The notes under the pieces: model-generated | Told to the model about the DNA's origin: nothing | Seen by the model: the letters and a program-made list of their open reading frames with translations, nothing else | The model's database searches: none | Assembly: GCA_016165875.1 (NCBI GenBank) | Contig: JABBOT010000002.1 | Coordinates: 358,001-422,000, forward strand | DNA length: 64,000 bases | Direction: 5' to 3' | DNA from: Acanthopleura granulata | Taxonomy: Eukaryota; Mollusca; Polyplacophora; Chitonida; Chitonidae | Position numbers and translations under genes: made by a program | Part shown: piece after piece, positions 34,825 through 47,850 of the stretch | Layout: every line of letters begins with the position of its first letter | Numbering within the stretch: the stretch's first letter is position 1

Positions 34825-36404
34825 ACATTTCCAATTTTTTGAAGATCTGATATTCACGTCTGATAACGTAAGAAATAGACTGAAACATGGATTCAACAAA
34901 GAGAGTTGAATTTGAGACGCCATCATCCAGAAATGGACAGGCTAAAGACTGAATCGTGGGTTTGACAAAGATTGTGGAACTTGAGACATTTCATCATTTC
35001 GTCATTCGACAGGCTAAATGACGATAAGGGATGGTCTTCCTCGGGGTAACTTGATCTTTTACCCTTAACAGACCCATGAAAGTTTTAAATCCTGCTGTAA
35101 ATTGGAAGACATTGTGATATAATTTATGGTATTTATAAAATACAGAATTATGAACCATACCTCGCAATAAGAAATATTATTTATCGCTATCTATTAAGCT
35201 TATATCGTTATATTCATTTCATCATATATACATTTATTGTATAAACATTCCCTTTCAAATATGTTTTGGTTCATAAATGTTAATCTAGTCTTGCAATACC
35301 GTCCGCCCATTTTATGACTACGCATTTGTAAATGTTGATGTTTGAGGGCATTAATGACTTCTTTGTGATGTTTTCTAAAACCCAGTTCAATTGCAATTCT
35401 CACCTTTATCTTTATGGAAGGATTTACGGCTGTCTTCGAAACACACCGTCTTGCCCGAGACGCGTACTTTTCAGGATAAAGAGTATAACTGCTCCATAAT
35501 AATTCCTGTACGTACACAACTTCATACTTGTAAAAGTATATACTTTAGATATGTCTACCATATTGATGGTAGCTCGGTGTTTGCAGGGTATGAAGATATA
35601 CAACAATCAGGTGGTATTCTGGTGTTTATGAAAAAAAATACATTTGAAATTTAGAATAACAGCTGTCGTCAAATAGAAAATTGGATCACCTATATATCTG
35701 AAGTAAATCAGGAACTTGAACACTTGTGACTAGATGTATCCATTAATTGTGGAATGTGCCACCAAAACCTGGTCGGGAGCAGAAGATTCTGAAGACTACA
35801 ACAAAGAGAGTGATTTTAGAACAGCGACGACAATATGATTATAGTTGGCAAATTGTGACACGTAAAATGGGTGGAATCCAGCCTCCTTTCAGTTTACTGT
35901 CAAATGCTAAGTGCAAAATCGAAGACAACACATACCTTTAAACCACTCACGAATTAGATTAAATTTTTAGTTACACAAATACACCCTCTTCAGTATGGTA
36001 TCTCCACAACAGTGTAATCAGGGGAACATTTTTGTGCAAATTTTTGTGGAGGTGGGAAAATTTTTTAACTGCCTGACTGTATCTAAAGCTCATCACTGAA
36101 ACTGAAGCTTTTAAGTTTTGGTCGTGTTTAGAGTGGCAGTTATTGAACGTCTGCTTGTAACTGTTTCAGGATTTGTATTATACCGAATTCATTTTGACAA
36201 CATGAATTGATCACGTGACTAAATTTCCGCGCCTGTGATATTTAGACGGTCATCTTCCTATCGTTTTTCGTCAATGCCCCAGTAACAAATGTGTCCTGGG
36301 AAATTTTTGTGGCTACAAATCGTTGTTTTCTTCATATTAGTTAACGTGTACGATATATATATGTATATAATTTACATTAAAGCTATATGACCATGTTACA
36401 ATGG

Positions 36405-36530
36405 TGTTAAAAACAATTATGCATATAAGAAAATAGTTAAATAGCGACAACATCATTTGGAAGATTGAGTTCGATAATTGTTAAAAACAGTTACACATAT
36501 AAGAAAATAGTTAAATAACGAAAAATTCGT
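36405..36530 (+). repeat. 74-bp tandem duplication
   Basis: Two copies start TGTTAAAAACA at 36405 and 36479 and share CATATAAGAAAATAGTTAAA. The second copy is incomplete. Confidence 0.75.
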
Positions 36531-38035
36531 CATCCAAACTGAAAGGTTGTTTGACAAACAACGCTACTGCGTGTGAATGTAATTAATCTCGACTGGTGAC
36601 CAGATGTCACTGGCTGAATGAGACTCCTCTGCTCATTTCAGGATTACTGACATTCTGACTTTATCATTGTGTAACCTGACTGAGTAAGAAATTATTAAAT
36701 TAATTATCCGCCTTAGAACGGACCAGTTTTTTAAATGTTAAAATTCAACCTTTAAACACGTTGATTTTTGGCACCCTATATAAAGGGAAAAGCATTGCTT
36801 GACATAATATTTCGCCTTCAACAATTTATATGGTACTTATTCAGCTTTCTATTGCTTTAGTGTATTTTGTGCAACCTGTGCCACCCTTCTGGTACAGTCG
36901 CACGTGTCTGGAACGAGATTTGGAAATCAATCAACGATTCGCGAAATCTTAACTGTAACAACATGTGTATTTATTATTGAACCAAAGTAATGTATTTCTA
37001 AAGCATAATTTATTTACCCATGGTTGAGTCACCTACCTTTTTCAAGTATGCCAAATTTGTTTCAAAACTGATAACAAAAGCCGCATTTCTGACTGAGCGG
37101 GATTACCTAGTATACGCTAAACCCATTGGGGCTGGGATGATAATCTATGAAAGACGAGACCTAACGGGACCAGTTCTCTCGACAGTTCGGATTTAGTAAA
37201 TTAATCTCCCATAATCCCGGAGTTGATTTAATGACGAGATTAACATTGCATTCATAGACTCTTTAGCGCACACAATATCGTTTTGGGTGCACCTTTTTAA
37301 CACTAAAATTATGAAAACTAAAACTTTAAAGATATGGGCCTTTCCCCTTTGTTTTAATCAAAAAGATCGCATATGCTGGGCTGTGTCAGGTCTTAAGAAA
37401 AATTAGATACAAAAATGCACTGATGTTAATAACATTTTCTTAGTGTTCTAGACTTGCACAAATGCAGTTTTGTCATCATGTAAATAACTGTACATTTACA
37501 GGAAGCATTAACGAGCGTTGTCATGTTTGACAACACTTGATCGATGGTGTAAGGGAGGCGACTGTTGATTTTTACATCGCAAACTATACGACGGTTATTA
37601 CCCTTCCGAAAGTACAACACAGAGACAAGTCGAAGTATCTTATATATAATTCTGTAGAAAATCACTTTAAAATACAAAGCAGAAATATAATAGTAAAGAA
37701 ATATAAAAGAAGGCGATTCCATGTAAGCCAACAAACAACACCGTTTGTAAAATTCAGCTCGATAATGCCCAAGCACTCACACCTGGAAATTATCAGATCG
37801 CGTGAGGACATTCCACAATGTGTTATTATCGGTGTGTATTTGTCACGGTGACCTAGACAAATCTGTTGTAGATCAGTAGAAATAACGATTGAATCATGCC
37901 GTTGGATCAGGCGAGCAGGCGCGGCCTACAACAAAACAAATGTATTGGTGGTTGCTTAGCGCCGTTCGCATGTGTCTGCCTCTAGTACGTGTAGCACGTC
38001 ATGACCAATGCCGCCAGTCTTGGCTCATATACCTT

Positions 38036-38240
38036 TCACTTAGTTATTCTGTAGTCAGGAATATTTCACTTGTAAGACGGCGGCCAGGAATATATGAGAG
38101 CAGGAAACAGGACATTTCCTGGAGAACCTCTCCCCCTTCCGCCCCCCTTCGCCTTTCTAAATTCAATATTATATTCAGGAATATTTCACGTGTAAGACGA
38201 CAGCCAGGAATATGTGAGAGGAGGAAACGGGACATTTTGT
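38036..38240 (-). repeat. duplicated SINE family A body and tail fragment
   Basis: Two related blocks, each with CAGGAATATTTCAC, GTAAGACG and GCCAGGAATATRTGAGAG, lie about 120 bp apart (near 38055 and 38175). They look like a local duplication of one decayed minus-strand SINE. Confidence 0.65.
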
Positions 38241-40307
38241 GGTCAACTCTCGTTGTTTATGGGACCTTAATTGGGGACAGTAATCCTTGGACGCTGTTCA
38301 TGAGACCATTTGTGCTTAGAAAGACTAGCTTTCAACCAGTATGGGGTTTGTGTGACTTGATAAAGTCCGTGGTTTGCCTCCACTCAAGCCTACTAGGATC
38401 AAGTGAAAACTGTTTGAGTATAGGGTTAAAGAACAATAAAATAAAGTAAAACTTCAGTCAAGCTAGAGGAGGTAGCTGGATTCGAACCCGCGTCCAGGGT
38501 GATGAAGGTTATATCACCAGCCAGATCGGTACTATAAGTCTTGATTCAGATATTTTTTATCAAAGTATTTAAAAATAAAATCTATGTATTATATCTTCTG
38601 AGAAATCTCAAATGTGAGAAAACATCTCATCTAATCTCATGAATCTCATCTAAGAGAAATCATGTCCAATAAATCAGAGCGAGCTTTCCAGTGGAATGAA
38701 CCCAGTGGAGAACCTTTCAGGTCAAAGGTAGTTATGTTCAAAGCTGTGTAGTCTAATGTACATTCGTGCATTTACGGTGACGTTTTGTGGGCAAGTTGAT
38801 GACGTCTTGCTAGATACATACTGGATACATCATTCGTCCCCGTAAAGACAGAGTTTTCAGCATGTTCAATGCTTTCCAATAGCACAATGTGGCTCTATGA
38901 AGAGAACAGAAAAGAAAAAAACATCACAGACCGGGTGGATGTCAAAATAGAATGTGATTCAAAACGCTATCAAAAACAATGTAGAATTGCTTGCAAATAT
39001 TCCACTGTAAAAACATATGGATAAACTTAACGCAAAAGGAAAGAAATATTTGTGAAATGTTGCCAACTAGCTATACGTGTTGACTGACAACACGTGGATG
39101 ACATGAAGGTTTGCAATAGCTGCAATCATGCAACTTCACACATCGGACTGAGGGTGGACCCTATGCATCGAATACTGATCACAATACATGAATGAGAGAC
39201 AGCATAAAAAATACCAGTATTCTTATTCCACTTTCCATCATTACAATGATTGCTTTGTGCCCAATTCGCTATATCCAGCAACTATACCAATATGCCAATA
39301 GTAAAGTGTATCCGTTACAGCAGCGAGGGAAAAGGCCAACTGCAGCAAACTGACACTAAATGGCCAATTTCGATAGTGGTATTTGCCCGATCGGATGCAA
39401 CAATGGCAGTCTGATTCCTGGTTCCATATACTCAAACATTACGATCCCGCTAGATCTGGTGAAGATACGCAACACAACGGTTAGACAAGCCACGATGATC
39501 CACTGGGGAAAGCCTACTCTGGCGCAGGGTTTCATGGAGTGCTCATACCACAACTAGGTTACAGTGCTCCGAACGAGACAGAGTTCAGTGCTACATATCA
39601 TACCAACATATGGACAGAATTCATCGTGTTCTTCCAGACTGGTGGCACTCAAAGGTTTTGGGAAGCCTTAAAGTAGGACTAACAGAGTTGAACACTAGAA
39701 GAGGTGAGTGGGGTTTCTGAACACAATGCTATAACCAGATGCATGGCCGTAGTTTCGCTTTTTCTGTGTATATTTCCCTGATTATTTTATCACTTTTATA
39801 CCCACTTGCATGCATATGCCTTGAACAAATCAGATGACATATCAGTCTAACAATTCGTTTGATCCATTGACAATACCTGCCACCATGTAGCGCGGTATAT
39901 GGGGTTATCCAATCAACTGATCAGTCAGTACATCAGCCAAATACACAGTCTATTGTATCATACAAATCCTCCGTCTATAAGGTGCGTAGCTCGGGCTCCT
40001 TGTCCTCACCAGCTCAGTCCATGGTTGACACATTCCTCCTCAGTCGTCTCCAAGGCTATGCCTCGTCGTATTACTTGACGCCAAGTATCGATCAATGGCT
40101 CTAATCTACTAGACACAGTGGAGAGAAACGTGTGGCCTAAAGAACATATTCAAGGGCACAGCTATATATGTGTTGTCTGCTATTCGACGTTTTGCCATGT
40201 ATAGCATCGTGAATTGAATAAAAACAAAACAAATACACCACATATGTAAATGAAAACCAAGTTTACCTGATTTGATTCACATTGTGTAGAATTAAAAAAT
40301 TACATTG

Positions 40308-40392
40308 TACCATTCGTGAGAAGGTCCGACTGTAACCTGTGGATGGTCGTGGGTTTCCTCACACCAATCAAAGTAATAAAATGAATAAATAT
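40308..40392 (+). repeat. SINE family A, internally deleted
   Basis: GTGAGAAGGTCCGACTGTAA, CCTGTGGATGGTCGTGGGTT, then a jump to CACACCAATCAAAGTAATAA. The middle of the element is missing. Confidence 0.65.
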
Positions 40393-40668
40393 ATTGTACC
40401 ACGCATCTTCTTATGCAATAGAATGCCTTATTTGAATGAACATAGGTCTTTATTCAGCCATGTCAATTCATGTATTAATCTAGTCATGATTCTTATTTAC
40501 ATGTAAGTGTAGTATTCATGATTCATTAATCGTGAGTTATAATGCTGATGCTGAGTCTGTGAACTCTACTCAGCGATATTGGAACCTCTTTGTCCTGTAA
40601 TTAGCTGAAATGTCAAAACACTCGGTTTACAATCTCAAGCTTATACAACTGTATTATGTGAACTAAAC

Positions 40669-40689
40669 TATATATATATATATATATAT
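40669..40689. repeat. (TA)n microsatellite
   Basis: TA run of about 21 bases. Confidence 0.9.
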
Positions 40690-41799
40690 TCTTTTATCAT
40701 AATGATACAACATAGTGACGACTAATAGCACATTCATGACGAAGGGCTCTTTCGCATCCCTCAACACGACAGTGCAGTATGGCTCTTCATTAGTACATAT
40801 AAACCATGGGTAAAACAACCACGATATCTCAGAGAGTTTTGACTTCTATCATACAGCTCTGAGTCTGAGTGCACAAAGCACGTAACTACCATGACAACCA
40901 GCACTGTAGGCATTATGAAGCAATGGTAGCTACTTGCTCGTAACATTAAGAGGGCTTTGTACAAGAGGGCCATGGTGCTTTGTTTCTTTTCAAACAAATT
41001 GTTTTCAATTTTAAATCTGTATAAGACCACAAGCAATAAGCGACGACCAATGTTTCATCATGCATGAAAAAGTATTGCTTATCACAGGGGAAATGTATTT
41101 CTGTTTTTATTGACTATCAATTTAATAATAAACTGAAAGAAATGACTATATATGCTTGAAAGCAAAAGACCGCATGATCTCTTGTCAGGTTGTCTCAGTT
41201 AGTGTGAGTTGTTCTGTTCAAGTTAATAAAAGTAGCAAATTACACTCCTATCTTTCCCACAGCACCATGACTTCAACAGAGTAAAGTTTTAAAAAATGCG
41301 GTGAACTTAATAGCAAATTATTAGACGTTACTGATCTAGAATCGTTCTAAATTCTGTGTTGTCATCACGTTTAATAAATATTGACATGAAAGAATTACAA
41401 AGAGGACTCAGACTAACAGTACATGCTTGCTGGAATATTGGAAATCAGCGATGTGGAAAAATGTTACATAATCTAAAAGAGCAGTATTGTTAATTTTCAT
41501 GTTCATTTTTATTAAGACAAAGGCTGTGGTTTGGCTGCCCTTGGATTGTTTTACGTCAGACGTGGTTTTAATAAGCACGTTCAAAGCAATTTCCAAATGC
41601 AGTTAAAGTGCCACTCTGGTCAGAATACAAATTGCATGGAAATATTACAGTGATATGAAAGATATCCTACAGAGTACGCCTAACACAATGTTTCCAAAAG
41701 ATTTTGATGAATAACACCATTTAACCCATATAACTGAAGATTCCTTGAAAAACAAAATCTTCGGCCGTGTCCGTAAAACTTTTGATAAAATTCCCTGTA

Positions 41800-41934
41800 T
41801 GACGTCGAATTATGCAGCTGTGACGTTGAGTAAGGCATTTATGCTGGGATGACGTCAAGAGCGTTTGAAAGGGCAGCGTAGTATGTGTATACACGTCAGC
41901 GATTGATGACGTCATGTGTTCGTGGCTGACGTCA
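41800..41934. promoter_or_regulatory. cluster of CRE-like palindromes
   Basis: Three perfect TGACGTCA sites at 41850-41857, 41907-41914 and 41927-41934, plus near-matches TGACGTCG (41800-41807) and TGACGTTG (41821-41828). TGACGTCA is the full CREB/ATF binding site in animals. No coding sequence is nearby; gene 1 ends 7 kb to the left and gene 2 starts 20 kb to the right. An enhancer or unannotated promoter role is inferred only. Confidence 0.5.
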
Positions 41935-42776
41935 CACCAGGCAAAGCAGAAGTGACAGAAATATTTTGTTTCCGTATACTCTGACGAAACGTACAATATT
42001 GGTTTTAATTCGCTGCAATATTTTCACAATTTGGGGAAGCAATTCAGACTATCCCAGTGTCTTTATCAGTTCACCTTGCTTTTAAGACACAGGTGTTTTG
42101 ACACCAAAGTAGCTCTTTAAATGTTAGTTAATATAACATATGACTGTTATACTCATCCCAGATCTTAATGGAATGAAGAACAATCGGGTTGTAGTTTGAC
42201 CCCGTCAGATAATCACTTCGGGTATTTTGGCCACTGATCGGTTTGCGGGTTTTGTCACGTGATCAAGTCATTCGTAATCAGATAAACGAATCGGGAACGG
42301 TGACATATCATCACGCATGGCTTCAGCTCAAGTTACACCTCTGTACTGTTGTAATAACCGGACTATGTGACTTGAGAAAGATAGCTTTGTGGCTAATACC
42401 TTAGTATAGATAACATAGTTTTGCTCCCACGACACCCACGCTTTATCAAGCCACTGTAACACAGCTTTACTGCGGCCAATTAATGAGAGTACATCTTTAT
42501 TACTGAGAACTTTATTTTCTCAGCAGATGTAACGAGAATTTGTTTCTTTACATGCAAAGAAAATTGACCTGTTGAATGCAGAGTAATCATTTATAATCTT
42601 CAGGACTTGTTTTATTTGTTTGGGCTGAAACAGCACGACGTGCTTATCTTTCAAGACACACTGACACGCTCTATTTGAAATGTATAGGGCGTGATTAAAG
42701 AAAATCTCTGTCATGCCTAGGTGATTCAGTATATATTTTTTTGTACATCAAACTACCTAGCTTTATGCTAAAAAGG

Positions 42777-43006
42777 GAGCCTCCGTGGCTCAGTTGGTTA
42801 GCGTAATGACCTAAAAGCCTCCCACCAATGCGGTCGCTATGAGTTCAAGTCCAGCTCGTGGTGGCTTTCTGTACGTGGGAAAGCCTACCGGCGGACGGTC
42901 GTGGGTTTTCCTCGGGCTCCGTCCGGTTTCCTTCCACCATAATGCTGGCCGTATAAGTGTAATGTTTCTGAGTGCCGCGTACAACACCAATCAAATAAAT
43001 AAATTA
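42777..43006 (+). repeat. SINE family A, full length (reference copy)
   Basis: Complete from head to tail: A-box-like TGGCTCAGTTGGTTAGCG, B-box-like GAGTTCAAGTCC, body GGACGGTCGTGGGTTTTCCT and CGGTTTCCTTCCACCATAAT, tail GTATAAGTGTAATGTTTCTG and ACACCAATCAAATAAATAAA. The head is tRNA-derived, but no acceptor stem survives, so it is a SINE and not a tRNA gene. Confidence 0.92.
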
Positions 43007-43764
43007 TGCTAAAGAAAAGTTAAATGAGCACGTATAAATATATCGTGATGCATACGTCTACTTCATATTTTGTTTTATGCACAAAATATGTCTCAAAGGG
43101 GTCTTTCCACAATGCCTGTGTATGCTGTGTACCATGTCTTCATATCTAGCACAAATGCATACCACCGTGTTTTGAACAAGGCACGCGTCCCACTAGTACA
43201 TAATATAAGTGAGTGTAAACGCAGGTCCCAGTTATATTGCTGCGTTAATCCCATAGGCGAAACGTTCATGAAATGCGTGATAGGAAAGACCATACGCGCC
43301 ACATGATTTTGTCAAGCGTGTGCTGAAATGCATATCTTCAACATTTGCTCCATAGATCGGTTCCTGCTCCGCTATATACAGTATGTTTTATGATGCTTTT
43401 GTTGACAAGAGGTAGGACTTCCTCGATTAAGTGTGGCCATTTGTCAACTGTATCACATTGTCGTCGCTCTCCAGCATTTAAAATATAAGGAATATTTGCT
43501 TGTGACTCTTCGTAGGATTCAAGTGTCCATGCGGCATTTTTGCATATGTGAAGTATGTGAATCTAGGCGTCGAAACCGGCATTCGTATATCAACGGTCAA
43601 CCAAAATGGGCATTCCGGGTCAATAATGGAAAGACCAATTTCTAAAAATGACAAATTACACAAAGTGAATGAACATAGGTTACAAGGCATTGTAAGTTAG
43701 ATAAGTATTAGGAATTCATGTAATATAAAACAGCATAGCGAGTGTAAATAAAAGCAGCAACACC

Positions 43765-43905
43765 TGCTGTGATAGTTGGTAAATGGTCACGTGACCGGTG
43801 ACATTCGGTCTCTTGTCGATTTACATCAGTTACATTTTTATTCTAACAGTTCACGGAAATTGCTTGAAGCAATTTTCGCACCCGCTTGCACCATGGGCAA
43901 AGCAG
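43765..43905 (+). repeat. dispersed repeat family E
   Basis: CTGTGATAGTTGGTAAATGG, TCACGTGACCGGTGACATTC and CTAACAGTTCACGG. Related to the 6.7-kb and 46.8-kb copies. Confidence 0.5.
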
Positions 43906-45447
43906 AGTCTGTTGAAATAAATCTATACACCTCATACCAAATACGACGATTATGACTGAACCAAAACAACCGCAATGTATCAGACTATTAGATAATAATA
44001 CAGAGTGAAATTGTTCTAGTGTACCGTGCAGGCGGATGGACGATGTAAGGTTGCTGGGCTGTGAGCCGCTATTGGATCACATTAATCATACACGACTACA
44101 CTGACTTCATGAACTCATTCGTCTCATGGCGCCATGTACTGATTCATGTGCAAGGCGCATTTGTCATATATACAAAAGGCTTTCTTATCTGAGGGTATAG
44201 TCTGTATGGCTACTAGTTCCACCCTCGCATTTTAAGGGCGGACAAACACTCAAAATATGCTTCCTGTATGCACTTATGTATACGTGAATACAGCTCGGTC
44301 CTCTCAATCGCGAAGAACAGCCCTGCACCTAGCGGATTGGCGAGCCTGGTCTGCGTGTATGCCTAAGCCGTTTGCTCAGTTTGGTGCCGATGCTTCAGCT
44401 TGAACCTAAACCCACAGAGCTTGATTTATACTGGACGATTAATCTGTAACCTGTATTTGCCTCTACGCTTTATTATTAAAGTATTATCTTGGACGATCTG
44501 CCTTATACTTAAGAGAGGCCAACAACGGCTCAGGTAAGTCAAAAATTATCAAGGAGCGATATCTTAATGGGCATTTAAGTTCTGCTGAACGTATGCATCG
44601 ATAATATATATGCTACAGCGATTGTAACTCAGTGCATTTTTACGATGATAATGACAGACAGCACTGTATTAAATCGTCGAAGGGTGAAAGGCGTTTTACG
44701 AGAGAAGACTTTACGATAGTCCCGACTAAAACTATGTCACTTGATTGTATAGCAACTTCATTTAATCTCCTTTGAAAGCCGTTTATAGTTGGATGTGATC
44801 GTAAGCTTTATCACTAATGCTTAGGCTATGCCATGTACGAGGCATTTGTAAACTGTGACCTATTGCGTACGTCATGTTCTACGCCCAGGTATAATTACGA
44901 ATGTAGAAATCTATACGGTTCAGAAGTGGTAACTGAATGCTCCACTTGCACTTATTTGCACTTTATTTTGTGCTGATGAAGGGCGAAGGGCTATACAGTG
45001 TGTTTGTTGGTTACGAAAAGCAGACTGTTCCAAGAAATTCTCTTTTACAGCAAAAGTACGCGTATTAGCAAAGAAGGATTGCCCCGATTTTAACTGCTGA
45101 TATACATATATAGTCTGTAAAATAATAAACTCCACGCAGACACGAATAAATACAGTGGGCAATGTGGGCCGAAAGTATGGTTAACTGCATGGGCGTCGTC
45201 AGGCTGTCAACTTATACTCCCACCCACGCATACATCCGACACGGTAATCTTAGTGTGCCGACTCTGAGTTCAGAGTGTACAGCCCCGTAAACCATAACAA
45301 TATACAAGCATACCACTGGATATTCGTGTGTGTTTAGACTTATGTGGGTAACCAGGAATAGTGTGTTTACAGATTCCAGAGTTTTCTTAACATGTCAACT
45401 ATATCCAATACATCTGATGAAATATTGATGACAGTTCGGAACAAATC

Positions 45448-45640
45448 TTAGTCCCAGGTCGGGGTACCTGGGATCAAACCCGGGTGGTGTCGTGCCAAAG
45501 ACTTTAAAAATGCAACTTGTTGCTGTCTTGCTTGGCGCAGCACTGACGGGTTAAAGTAAGGAAGTAGGACTGGCCAGCCCGGTGTCAGTATAACGTGACT
45601 GGGTGGGGTGCCCTGTCTAGTGTCTTCAACTTGATGCTCT
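45448..45640 (+). repeat. SINE-like family D
   Basis: Opposite orientation to the 15.3-kb copy: TGGGATCAAACCCGGGTGGT, CTTGGCGCAGCACTGACGGG, GACTGGCCAGCCCGGTGTCA, GTATAACGTGACTGGGTGGG and CCTGTCTAGTGTCTTC. The right end is less clear. Confidence 0.65.
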
Positions 45641-45808
45641 GTGGCGGCAATACTTTGAATATTCCCCAATATTTATTGAATATTCTCCAAATAATAAATC
45701 CCACTTCAAACACCAAATTGATCATTCTTTCGTCGGTGGTCTGCTTTTACATTCTGTATGCTACATGCCTTTTTATTATATTTGAAAAGTCTATAAATAT
45801 ACTATATA

Positions 45809-45828
45809 TGGGTATATATATATATATT
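45809..45828. repeat. (TA)n run
   Basis: Short TA run followed by a T run. Confidence 0.8.
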
Positions 45829-46744
45829 TTTTTTTAACATTTAGTCGGTTTTCATAATGTTTGGTATTTTCACCAAACATCCCAAACATTTTGTTACAAT
45901 TATCTATATGGGAATGAAAAACTGATTCGGATAAGTTTAGTGTTTCCTCGGAAGATATTGCGCCTCTTAGTATTGGGGTTACATACGATTCATCACATTA
46001 CAGACATGATATATGGCGCTATATGGGAATTAACACTCACGCCGCTGTAGCGCAGTTTTCATCCGGGACAGGACAGGGAATATTTGGAATGTCAGGTAAT
46101 ATACCAGAAAAGTTTAGTCTATCACAGTAAATGTTTGACCCAAAGCAATAGTTTTGGGGGATGCATTACCGTAATTGGTTCTGTGCACTTGTATATTCCC
46201 GAAACCAGCAGCATCAACTTCATAAAATGTTGTTAATCTCATGTCAGGCGTTTAAATTTAACCAATTTATCATGTATAATATTCATCAAACGACTTTGGT
46301 CTAAATGTATGTAAAAAGAACTTGCATCCAGTAGAACAACTCTCATTAATAATTATCTACGCACAGAACGAGCGAGATCGCTGGGGTAATGTTCTGTAGG
46401 TTAGTTTATTCCGATGTGTTAGGTATTATAAGCACCATGCACCCTGACTGTGTTAACATCACTTATATAGGGAGTGTATAAACACCAATATCTTTGTATC
46501 CTCCATTCTCTGCACTAATATGGTGTGTTCAGAGACGGAGGTGTATGTTCTGCTGATATATTATTGTTGCACAGCATGCTCATTATCTTACAACCATATC
46601 AATCGTCCAATCAAACTATTTATTTGTACCCCTGTATGGTAACGGAGCGAGAAAATTATGTAAGAAAACGATACAATCGTCTTTCGGTTACACAGCATTC
46701 TGTGTAATCTGAGTAATCCCGAACCAGTGACATCTAATAAATTG

Positions 46745-46860
46745 CATTTTAAATTTTTAAACCTAATTCTGCTTAAGCCATTGTGCTAAGAGACATTTAA
46801 GTTGTTACTCCTTAAGTATTTACGTGAACGGTGGCGGTAAACTGACAAGTTACCATTTGT
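46745..46860 (-). repeat. dispersed repeat family E, inverted copy
   Basis: CTAATTCTGCTTAAGCCATT, TTAAGTTGTTACTCCTTAAG and CAAGTTACCATTTGTCA are the complement of segments of the 6.7-kb copy in the same order. Confidence 0.55.
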
Positions 46861-47149
46861 CATTTGTCTTCACAGCTCTAGTTTTACTCTCAGTGCTCTA
46901 GTCTTTTATATTACATATCACAAAGACTTGTACTGAAAAATGCCTTTCTGGAAGTCATACGTAAAAAGGTGTTACAAAGTATGAAACAACACCACAATAG
47001 AAGTGGTGTAGTCAGTTGAGTATGTATATTTCTGTGAAATCCGGTGCATAGTCGGTTAAATCTAACTCTCAGTTTTACCACCTTCCCTGTGCTCTGCGTA
47101 AGCCCGTGACAAAGCGTGCTGGATGAGCGTGCGCAGATTGATGTGCTAG

Positions 47150-47346
47150 GGCAGCGCAATGACTCTCACTAGTAGTGAGATCAATTCCAGCTAATGCTGC
47201 ATGGTTCCCTGTACAGTCGCACTAGGGAATCTCTGTCGTGGGTTTTCCCGATTTCTCTGTCCGGTTTCCTCCCACCATAATAAATGCTGGCCGGCGTTGT
47301 GTAAGTGTAACATTCTTGAATACGAACCACCAATCAAATAACTGAA
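47150..47346 (+). repeat. SINE family A, most of the element
   Basis: From a decayed head (GCGCAATGACTCTCACTAG) through GATCAATTCCAGC, GTCGTGGGTTTTCCCGATTT, CCGGTTTCCTCCCACCATAA and GTGTAAGTGTAACATTCTTG to CCACCAATCAAATAACTG. Confidence 0.8.
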
Positions 47347-47635
47347 CAAATAGGGACAAATCATAATTACGCAATTATCATGATCTTTGAATAGCATTCT
47401 GGGTAGAATCACCGGCAAATGATGATACATGTGGCTTCAATAACTCGGACAGGGAATGCTTGAGGTTATCTACAAACCATTTCTTCCTTGTGACCTTGGT
47501 GGTGTTAAGCAATCCACATCACTCAAGAGGTCGTAATCTCCGTTTACTCATGTCTTACTCAGGTCCATTGCGATCTCCAAGCGAAAAATCTATGAGTCAT
47601 ACATGTGAGCTAGTTCGTAAGTTACTAACCTAAAG

Positions 47636-47850
47636 CTGGTAGTCTGCAGATGGTCGTGGGTTTCTCCCGGGCTCATATTATTGGCCGCCGTCGTATAAGT
47701 GAAATGTTCTTGAGTACGGCGTAAAACACCAATCAAATAAATAAATACAGAAGGTTGGTAGAGAACTCCGCTTCTCTCCACCCACATCACTGACCGACGT
47801 TGTATAAGCGGAATATTCCTGAGTCAGACCTTTCAAACACAAACCCAATA
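47636..47850 (+). repeat. SINE family A 3' half followed by a second tail
   Basis: First piece: CTGCAGATGGTCGTGGGTTT to CGTATAAGTGAAATGTTCTT and CCAATCAAATAAATAAATAC (to about 47748). A second, more diverged tail follows: CGTTGTATAAGCGGAATATT, CCCAATAAGTAAATG. Confidence 0.8.

Noticed and set aside
37889..38449. 186-codon plus-strand open frame, the longest outside the exchangers
   Set aside because: Its middle is the duplicated SINE-derived block at 38036-38240, so the frame is repeat-derived and not a gene.
38460..38530. tRNA-like B box on the minus strand (GGGTTCGAATCC)
   Set aside because: No matching A box or 7-bp acceptor stem; most likely a relic of a SINE head.
39360..39557. 65-codon open frame with possible glycosylation sites
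   Set aside because: Too short, no domain, and no supporting exon before or after it.
42777..42850. tRNA gene with A and B boxes
   Set aside because: It is the head of a full SINE family A copy; the acceptor stem and usual tRNA spacing are missing.
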